Notes under the pieces: model-generated
The model's database searches: none
What the model was told of the DNA's origin: nothing
What the model saw: only the letters and a program-made list of their open reading frames with translations
Source of the DNA: Flavobacteriaceae bacterium
GTDB lineage: Bacteria; Bacteroidota; Bacteroidia; Flavobacteriales; Flavobacteriaceae
Reading direction: 5' to 3'
Assembly (NCBI GenBank): GCA_018402385.1
Contig: JAGYJA010000007.1
Span: forward strand, 124,001-188,000
DNA length: 64,000 nt
Shown: piece after piece, positions 57,970 to 64,000 of the stretch
Layout of the letters: the number at the start of each line of letters is the position of its first letter
Numbering within the stretch: the first letter of the stretch is position 1
Translations under genes and position numbers: made by a program

Positions 57970-58734
57970 ATGAAAACCCTCTTTAAATTTTTCCTCAATA
58001 AAATTCCCAGACAAACGCTTATCAGGTTGAGTTATGTCTTTCGTCCCATTTTAGCGTTTTGGTACAAAGGAAATCGTTTTGAAGACCCCATCGACGGAAA
58101 ATCATATCGCAGCTTTTTGCCTTACGGTTATGAAAACCAACGGAAAAATGTACTTGCACCGGGAACCCTTTCGCTGGAGCGACACCGCTTGCTTTGGTTG
58201 TATTTAAAAAATGAAACGACCTTCTTTACCGAAAATTTAAAAGTTCTTCACTTCGCCCCTGAGCAGGCATTTTACAAACGTTTCAGAAAATTAAAAAATT
58301 TAGATTACACTACAACCGACCTCAACTCCCCACTCGCCGATGTGAAAGCAGATATATGCAACTTACCTTTTGAAGACAACAGCTTTGATTTTATTTTGTG
58401 CAATCACGTGTTGGAACACATCCCGGATGATACCAAAGCGATGAAAGAACTCTATCGAATTTTAAAACCGGGCGGAATCGGTATTTTTCAAATACCACAA
58501 GACCTTTCCAGAGATACTACTTTTGAAGACGACAGCATCGCAGACCCTAAAGAAAGAGCCAAGATTTTTGGGCAGTATGACCATGTGAGAATTTATGGTC
58601 GCGATTATTTTGACAGGCTTAGAGCTGTTGGATTTCAGGTGAACCCGGTGCCTTATACAACTCATTTTTCTGATACAGAAATTGAAAAATATCGTCTTCC
58701 AGTTGATGAAGTAATTCCGGTTTGCACAAAGTAA
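57970..58734 (+). CDS. Class I SAM-dependent methyltransferase
   Basis: 254 residues from the ATG at 57970. A GTG at 57952 is in frame but lies in the repeat. A YRSFLPYGYENQRKNVLAPG segment precedes the methyltransferase fold, with LKVLHFAPEQAF at motif I and LCNHVLEHIPDDTKAMKELYRILKPGG at motifs II-III. It resembles methyltransferases of sugar or lipid modification; the substrate is unknown. Confidence 0.87.
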   Translation: MKTLFKFFLNKIPRQTLIRLSYVFRPILAFWYKGNRFEDPIDGKSYRSFLPYGYENQRKNVLAPGTLSLERHRLLWLYLKNETTFFTENLKVLHFAPEQAFYKRFRKLKNLDYTTTDLNSPLADVKADICNLPFEDNSFDFILCNHVLEHIPDDTKAMKELYRILKPGGIGIFQIPQDLSRDTTFEDDSIADPKERAKIFGQYDHVRIYGRDYFDRLRAVGFQVNPVPYTTHFSDTEIEKYRLPVDEVIPVCTK

Positions 58735-58825
58735 AGAATGAGTTCCTTTCCAATTTAACTTTTTATTTCGATTTGAATTTTAATTTTTGGTTATTTTTAG
58801 AAACTAATTCTGAAAAACCAACACG

Positions 58826-61252
58826 ATGAAGTCCTTACAAAAACTACTCTCTTTAATTATATTCTTATTTATTTCCGGGAGCTATGCTCAAATTGATTTA
58901 AACTATCAATCCCCACATCCAGACATCCTCTCACTCGCAGATGCCCCGATGCCTCCCATAATGAGTATTAATTATGATGGTTCTAAAGCCATTTTAATAT
59001 ACCGCAACCAATACATTTCCATAGAAGAACTTTCTGAAAAAGAAATGCGCCTCGGCGGACTGCGCATCAACCCAAAAACAAACAGCTCCAGTCGTTCTAG
59101 AAAATACAACAACATCAGTATTTTTGATATAAATTCTAAAACCGAAATCCCGGTTACAGGTTTGCCCGAAAATGCTAAAATCACCAACATAAGCTGGTCC
59201 AATGCTCAAGACAAAATAGCCTTTATCAACGCCACCGAAAACGGTGTAGCACTTTGGGTAATTGATTACAACACTCGCAAAGCCACCCGCTTGACCGAGC
59301 CCAATCTCAATGCCAATATGGGCAGCCCAATGACCTGGTTAAAAGATGATTCCGGTTTTATTGTCAAGATGCTTCCTCAAAACCGAAAATCACTTATTGA
59401 TACAGAAAATGCTGTTCCCTCCGGACCGGTGATTTCTGTAAATGAAGAAGGGCAAAAAGCACAGAACAGAACCTATCAGGATCTTTTGAAAAACACTTCA
59501 GACGAAGCCAACTTTGAAACCCTGGCCACATCAGAGTTGTGGAAAGTGACCCTTGACGGAAAAAAATCAAAATGGAAAAATGCGGCCATGTATCGAAATA
59601 TTTCACCTTCACCCGATGGCAACTACTTTTTGGTTAGTGAAACTAAAAGACCCTTTTCATATATTGTTCCTTACTTTAGATTTCCCACTTCATATACTAT
59701 TTATGACGGCAAAGGAACACTCTCCAAAAATATCGTGGATGTACCTTTAATTGAAGAGTTGCCTCAAGGTTTTATGGCTGTGCAAACAGGTCCCAGAAGC
59801 ATTTCGTGGCGTGATGACCAGCCCGCCACCCTCATTTGGGCAGAAGCACTCGATTTTGGTGACCCTGAAAATGAAGTGGAGTATAGAGACATCGTTTTTC
59901 AACTGCCCGCTCCTTTTACTGCCCGTCCGCGGCAGTTGATACAAAGCAAACTGCGCTATGCCGGAATTGAATGGGGCGATGACAACACCGCCGTACTTTA
60001 TGGCAGATGGTGGAACACCCGCACCTCCAGAGTGGAGTTTTTCAATCCCTCAGATCCTTCTGCTGAACCAAAATTATTTGTGGAACGCAACTATCAGGAC
60101 CGTTATAGTGATCCGGGAAGTTTTGTGACCTCCCGCAATGAATTTGGTAGAAATGTTTTAGAAATTTCAAACGGTAATGTGCACCTGATTGGTGATGGCT
60201 TTTCGCCGGAAGGCAAACTACCCTTTGTGGACCGCTACAATTTAACCGAAAATACAACTGAACGTATCTACAAGGCCGAACCCGGTGAAATGCTTGAAAG
60301 CATTACCCGAATGCTGGATACTGAAAAAGGCCTTATTTTAACCCGGCTCGAAAGCAGTACAACATTTCCTAATTATTACATCAGAAATATCAAAAACGGT
60401 TCTTTGGAACAACTCTCCTTTTTTGAAAACCCGTTTAAAGCTGTTCAGGATGTGCATAAAGAAGTGATTACTTATAAGAGAGATGATGGCTTGGATTTAT
60501 CGGCTACGCTATATCTTCCTGTGGGATATGACAAAGAGAAAAAAGAAAAAATGCCCATGATTATGTGGGCTTATCCCCGAGAGTTTGTGGATGCTGCTAG
60601 TGCTTCGCAGGTGACTTCCAGTGATAATCAGTTTACTTATATGAGTTATGGTTCGCCTTTGTATTGGGTAAACCGCGGTTATGTGGTGCTTGACAATACG
60701 GCATTTCCCATTATAGGTGAAGACGGCGAACAACCCAACGATACATTTGTAGAACAATTGGTTGCTAATGCGAAAGCCGGGATTGATGCTGTGGATGCTT
60801 TAGGGTATATTGACAGAAATCGTGTGGCAGTGGGTGGTCACAGTTATGGTGCCTTTATGACAGCCAACCTGCTCTCCCACTCTGATTTGTTTGCTGCAGG
60901 TATTGCAAGGAGTGGTGCTTATAACAGAACGATGACGCCATTTGGCTTTCAAGCCGAAGAGCGTCACTACTGGGAAGCGCCAGATGTTTATAACACCATG
61001 TCGCCCTTTATGCAAGCCCACAAAATGAAAACACCTATGTTACTCATCCATGGTGAAGCAGATAATAACTCAGGAACTTACCCTATGCAAAGTGAGCGTT
61101 ATTTTAATGCGCTAAAAGGTTTAGGTGCTCCGGTAAGGTTAGTAATGCTCCCCAATGAAAGTCACGGTTATGCTGCGAGGGAAAGTATTATGCATATGCT
61201 TTGGGAGCAGGACGAATGGCTGGAAACTCATGTGAAGAATAAAAAAGAGTAA
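58826..61252 (+). CDS. S9-family prolyl oligopeptidase-like peptidase, exported
   Basis: 808 residues with a signal peptide ending near GSYAQ. A beta-propeller of about 500 residues is followed by the alpha/beta hydrolase domain. The catalytic Ser is in GGHSYGAFM, Asp in IHGEADNNSG and His in NESHGYAAR. It cleaves peptides in the periplasm or outside. The last 19 codons and the following 20 or so bases are duplicated 1.66 kb downstream. Confidence 0.93.
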   Translation: MKSLQKLLSLIIFLFISGSYAQIDLNYQSPHPDILSLADAPMPPIMSINYDGSKAILIYRNQYISIEELSEKEMRLGGLRINPKTNSSSRSRKYNNISIFDINSKTEIPVTGLPENAKITNISWSNAQDKIAFINATENGVALWVIDYNTRKATRLTEPNLNANMGSPMTWLKDDSGFIVKMLPQNRKSLIDTENAVPSGPVISVNEEGQKAQNRTYQDLLKNTSDEANFETLATSELWKVTLDGKKSKWKNAAMYRNISPSPDGNYFLVSETKRPFSYIVPYFRFPTSYTIYDGKGTLSKNIVDVPLIEELPQGFMAVQTGPRSISWRDDQPATLIWAEALDFGDPENEVEYRDIVFQLPAPFTARPRQLIQSKLRYAGIEWGDDNTAVLYGRWWNTRTSRVEFFNPSDPSAEPKLFVERNYQDRYSDPGSFVTSRNEFGRNVLEISNGNVHLIGDGFSPEGKLPFVDRYNLTENTTERIYKAEPGEMLESITRMLDTEKGLILTRLESSTTFPNYYIRNIKNGSLEQLSFFENPFKAVQDVHKEVITYKRDDGLDLSATLYLPVGYDKEKKEKMPMIMWAYPREFVDAASASQVTSSDNQFTYMSYGSPLYWVNRGYVVLDNTAFPIIGEDGEQPNDTFVEQLVANAKAGIDAVDALGYIDRNRVAVGGHSYGAFMTANLLSHSDLFAAGIARSGAYNRTMTPFGFQAEERHYWEAPDVYNTMSPFMQAHKMKTPMLLIHGEADNNSGTYPMQSERYFNALKGLGAPVRLVMLPNESHGYAARESIMHMLWEQDEWLETHVKNKKE

Positions 61253-61330
61253 GTTTTTAAGAAGAAAAATATTAATAAAGATTATTCCGTCATTCTTTTT
61301 AATATCTTTAATAAATATCTAAAACACTAA

Positions 61331-61450
61331 TCTTTAGCGGCTCTGAAAAACCAATTAAACAAATTATCAAACGACCCCGGCTTATATAAAATAGAAAAAG
61401 TCTTTGAAGACGGTGCTGTACAAGAAAATGTTATTTATAAAGACCAATAA
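61331..61450 (+). other. Open segment with coding character but no start, possible gene remnant
   Basis: A 39-codon frame with no ATG or plausible start, ending TAA at 61448-61450, 2 bp before the VCBS gene. The residues (SLAALKNQLNKLSN, then LYKIEKVFEDGAVQENVIYK) look protein-like and amphipathic rather than random. It could be the 3' end of a decayed gene. I do not recognise the family. Confidence 0.35.
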
Positions 61451-61452
61451 TA

Positions 61453-62820
61453 ATGAAAACTCACTTTTTAATTGTGTTGCTCTTTATAATCCAAACGGCA
61501 ACAGGACAAATTTTTAACCCCACGCCTCATCTTATTGATGATGATGCTGGTTTAATATTTTTAACTATAGGTGATTTAAATAATGATGGAAAACAGGATA
61601 TTATAACCGTTTCTTCTCAGCTATTGGTATGGTATGAAAATTTAGGACAAGGCAACTTTAGTGAACCCATTGAAATCGATATACAACCGGGACAATCTTT
61701 CAACATCAATGCTGTTGATTTAAACCAAGATGGTCATCTGGATATTTTGGTGAGTTCCTTTGAAAATGACCAGCTCTACTTTTACCGCAACTTGGGTGGT
61801 GGAAGTTTTGCTCCAAGAGTTGTGTTAGCAGAAAATTTAGATCGTGTTAGTGGCGTGGAAGCAGCAGATTTAAACGGCAACGGATTTTTAGATTTGGTAG
61901 TTGGCATTACCAATAGCGTAGGGTTGTATTGGATGGAACAACTTGACGGCGAAGGGAATTTTGGGCCACCCTCCCCCATTAGCACCACCTTGTCACAAGC
62001 TCGAAATCAAAAAGTAGGGGACATTAATGGTGATGGTTTTCTTGATGTGTTAAGCAACTCGGGAGGAAGCACACTACTATCTTGGTTTGAAAATGATGGA
62101 CAAGGTGATTTTATATCACAACATATCATTGAAAATTCGGGTTTTTATCGAAATATCATTTTTTTAGAGGATCTAAATTCAAATGGAAGTCTTGATGTTG
62201 CTACTTATGGAATTGACGGTGTGCTTTGGTATGAGAATTTGGATGGTTTGGGAAATTTTAGTTCAAAACATTACATAAATTCAAATCCTGATTTCACATA
62301 TTCTCAACTTGCTGTTTTTGATATTGACAACAACGAGACGTTGGATGTTGTTTATTTGTCATCATCAAACAATGGTGTTAATTATCAACTTAACGACGGG
62401 TCAGGTAATTTTAGTACTCCTTTTTTAGTAAATCCCCCTGATGGTATAACTTCAGGAGGAAATTACCCTGTTGATATCGATGGTGATGGTGATATGGATT
62501 TAATAAATATTGCTGCAATAAATGGCGACCCTAATACTAGAATTTTATGGTGGTATGAAAATCAAACCATCTTAAATGTTCAGGACTCAGCCATAAAAGG
62601 GCTGACCATTACCCCTAACCCTGTCGATGGTCTTTTGTCTATTAAAAGTAAAACTCCATTGAAAAGTGTGCTTTTTTATGAAAGCCAAGGTAAAACACTG
62701 AAAAAAATAACCACCGCTTTTGAAAGTATAGACGTTAGCTTTTTGTCAACGGGCGTTTATTTTGTTTTGATAGAGGGCCAAGAAGGAGAACGAGTGGTAA
62801 AAACTGTGATTAAAAAATAA
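61453..62820 (+). CDS. Secreted VCBS/FG-GAP repeat protein with T9SS sorting domain
   Basis: 455 residues. A signal peptide ends near TATGQ. At least seven Asp-rich, calcium-binding-type repeats of the form DxNxDGxxDI are visible (DLNNDGKQDI, DLNQDGHLDI, DLNGNGFLDL, DINGDGFLDV, DLNSNGSLDV, DIDNNETLDV, DIDGDGDMDL). The last 70 residues (ITPNPVDGLLSI to RVVKTVIKK) form a type A T9SS C-terminal sorting domain. It should be a secreted beta-propeller, perhaps in adhesion or binding. Confidence 0.92.
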   Translation: MKTHFLIVLLFIIQTATGQIFNPTPHLIDDDAGLIFLTIGDLNNDGKQDIITVSSQLLVWYENLGQGNFSEPIEIDIQPGQSFNINAVDLNQDGHLDILVSSFENDQLYFYRNLGGGSFAPRVVLAENLDRVSGVEAADLNGNGFLDLVVGITNSVGLYWMEQLDGEGNFGPPSPISTTLSQARNQKVGDINGDGFLDVLSNSGGSTLLSWFENDGQGDFISQHIIENSGFYRNIIFLEDLNSNGSLDVATYGIDGVLWYENLDGLGNFSSKHYINSNPDFTYSQLAVFDIDNNETLDVVYLSSSNNGVNYQLNDGSGNFSTPFLVNPPDGITSGGNYPVDIDGDGDMDLINIAAINGDPNTRILWWYENQTILNVQDSAIKGLTITPNPVDGLLSIKSKTPLKSVLFYESQGKTLKKITTAFESIDVSFLSTGVYFVLIEGQEGERVVKTVIKK

Positions 62821-62850
62821 TTTAATTTTGTGACAATTAAAAAGATATTT

Positions 62851-62916
62851 ATTAAGCATATGCTATGGGAGCAGGATGAGTGGTTGGAGACTCACGTGAA
62901 GAATAAAAAAGAGTAA
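62851..62916 (+). pseudogene. 3' remnant of a second S9 peptidase gene
   Basis: Codons 62857-62913 encode HMLWEQDEWLETHVKNKKE, identical to the last 19 residues of the intact S9 peptidase, and are followed by TAA and near-identical downstream bases. Six of the 19 codons differ, all silently. Sequence identity is lost a few bases before 62851, where the frame also shifts. A 29-codon frame from GTG at 62830 exists, but it cannot encode a functional peptidase. Confidence 0.8.
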
Positions 62917-63001
62917 GTTTTTTAAAAAAAAATATTGTTTTTACTATTTATTTTTTTTTATCTTTAAGAATTATTTAACATTCTAACTTAAATTAGTAGT
63001 T

Positions 63002-64000
63002 ATGAAAACACCAACCAACCAACCAACCAACCAACTAATTAACAAAACAATACAAGTTGTTGTTCTGATTATGTTTCTATTTAGCGTTAATTCAAGTTTG
63101 ATAATTGCTCAAGATAGTTTTTTAGACATTTGTGTGACACCAGATACTAATGAAGCAGACCCTGAAGGAGTTCATTCTTATTCAAAAAACCCTGAGGTTC
63201 TTAATGCGATGGAACCCGTTGTCGTTAACATTTTTTATTGGCAAATCAATGACCCGGAAGGAAATGCCGGCTCACAAGCACTCAATGAGCAAAGCGTATT
63301 AGAATCAATACAGTTTATCAACCTTTATTATAATCCCTTTGGCGTCTATTTTAAATATCGAGGCTGGGATCAATTTAATAGTCCTGTTGTACCGGTTTGG
63401 CAACGTCGAACTTCAGAATGTGGTACTAGTTGTGTAAATTATCCTATAGATCCTCAAGCGCCTGACCCATGTAATTCCCCTCCTCAAATAGATCCATTTG
63501 GTTATGCAAAATTGAGTCAATGTGAACGATATGAAATGTGGGATTTTGCTATTGACAATGATCACTTTAATGAAAACGTAATGAATGTGTATGTACCTTC
63601 TTATGGAAACGAAGATTTTGGAGGTGGTTCAAGAGGTATTCCTGCAAATCAAATAACATCCCATCGCGGGGGTCTTACAGGCAACACCTTTATTCATGAA
63701 TTAGGCCACGCATTGGGTCTAAGACATACTTTTAGTAGCTGGATTACCTTTGTACCAAATACAAATTGTCAGCAACAATATGATTTCTGTGAACATGTAA
63801 CGAGAGATCCAAATAACTCTGAATATAATGCTCATCAAAAGGGTGATTGGGTCATTGACACACCCGCAATGCCTGATTTTGCTAATGAATATTGTGTAAT
63901 TAATTGTCTGCCAACCGGGCAATGTTCTCCAAACACTCCTTTCAGGCATTACTATATTGATGAAAATTGCGCATATACAGGAACAGATTTCCCAAATGAT
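63002..64000 (+). CDS. Secreted zinc metalloprotease, pappalysin-like (M43), 3' end outside the window
   Basis: 333 residues are visible and the frame is open at the window end. After the ATG, six CCAA tetranucleotides encode a TNQP-type repeat, then a signal peptide (VVVLIMFLFSVNSSLIIAQ). The zinc site HELGHALGLRH (HExxHxxGxxH) and the downstream GDWVIDTP motif match the M43 metzincins. Many Cys residues suggest a disulfide-bonded, secreted enzyme. It probably carries a T9SS signal beyond the edge. Confidence 0.88.
   Translation, partial: MKTPTNQPTNQLINKTIQVVVLIMFLFSVNSSLIIAQDSFLDICVTPDTNEADPEGVHSYSKNPEVLNAMEPVVVNIFYWQINDPEGNAGSQALNEQSVLESIQFINLYYNPFGVYFKYRGWDQFNSPVVPVWQRRTSECGTSCVNYPIDPQAPDPCNSPPQIDPFGYAKLSQCERYEMWDFAIDNDHFNENVMNVYVPSYGNEDFGGGSRGIPANQITSHRGGLTGNTFIHELGHALGLRHTFSSWITFVPNTNCQQQYDFCEHVTRDPNNSEYNAHQKGDWVIDTPAMPDFANEYCVINCLPTGQCSPNTPFRHYYIDENCAYTGTDFPND
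63011..63034 (+). repeat. (CCAA)6 tetranucleotide repeat
   Basis: Six perfect CCAA copies begin 9 nt after the metalloprotease start codon. A gain or loss of one unit shifts the frame, the classic layout of a phase-variable gene. Confidence 0.9.

Noticed and set aside
63719-63949. 76-codon minus-strand frame
   Set aside because: It lies wholly within the metalloprotease coding region, which has a clear zinc motif.

Overview
The window looks like chromosomal DNA of a marine, light-using member of the Flavobacteriia (Bacteroidetes). The sequence is AT-rich. It carries a flavobacterial-type proteorhodopsin beside a retinal-forming dioxygenase, a SusC/SusD pair, TonB-dependent and type IX secretion (T9SS) proteins, TAnnTTTG-type promoter boxes, and the order rplQ-carA-eno-gltA downstream of the S10/spc/alpha ribosomal cluster. 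I cannot name the species from sequence alone.

Layout. 1-4.1 kb: the 3' part of a TonB-dependent receptor, then blh (minus) divergent from the proteorhodopsin gene (plus). 4.1-9.4 kb: argS, a conserved hypothetical gene, a MarC-type membrane protein, and an SDR/DUF2867 protein coupled to a CpcT/CpeT-like lipoprotein. 9.4-16.1 kb (minus): two guanidino-group-modifying hydrolases on either side of an outer-membrane barrel, citrate synthase, enolase and carA. 16.2-33.5 kb (minus): one long run of translation genes in the order rpsL-rpsG-fusA-rpsJ, then rplC through secY-infA-rpmJ, then rpsM-rpsK-rpsD-rpoA-rplQ. It has a canonical promoter before rpsL, a terminator after rplQ and a structured gap between rpsJ and rplC. 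No tuf gene follows fusA. 33.6-41 kb: a BamA/TamA-like barrel and a susC-susD-lipoprotein operon closed by a terminator. 41-48 kb: rlmB, a rhomboid protease, rarA and the lower tryptophan/kynurenine catabolic genes (2-aminomuconate deaminase, semialdehyde dehydrogenase, ACMSD). 48-57.5 kb: tatA, pepE, glsA, two L,D-transpeptidases, gpmI and map. 57.5-64 kb: a GxxExxY-family gene inside inverted repeats, a methyltransferase, an S9 peptidase, a VCBS/T9SS secreted protein, and the start of a secreted zinc metalloprotease cut by the window edge.

The most unusual structure is a four-unit repeat, CACnGAG. Three of its four copies have unit starts spaced exactly 10, 11 and 10 bp, and the fourth has 10/10/10. 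Two copies face each other around the GxxExxY gene at 57.5-57.95 kb, and two solitary copies lie at 41.77 and 44.10 kb. It looks like a small mobile or domesticated repeat system with a PD-(D/E)XK-like partner protein.

Other points of note are a 3' remnant of a second S9 peptidase that differs from the intact gene only by synonymous changes, six CCAA tetranucleotides right after the start codon of the metalloprotease (a phase-variation signature), and a terminator plus REP-like palindromes inside the S10 region.

Three conserved genes (blh, rplD, map) are each broken by a single-base indel. Two of these are normally essential, so base-level sequence error is the simplest explanation. It should be excluded before blh is called a pseudogene.
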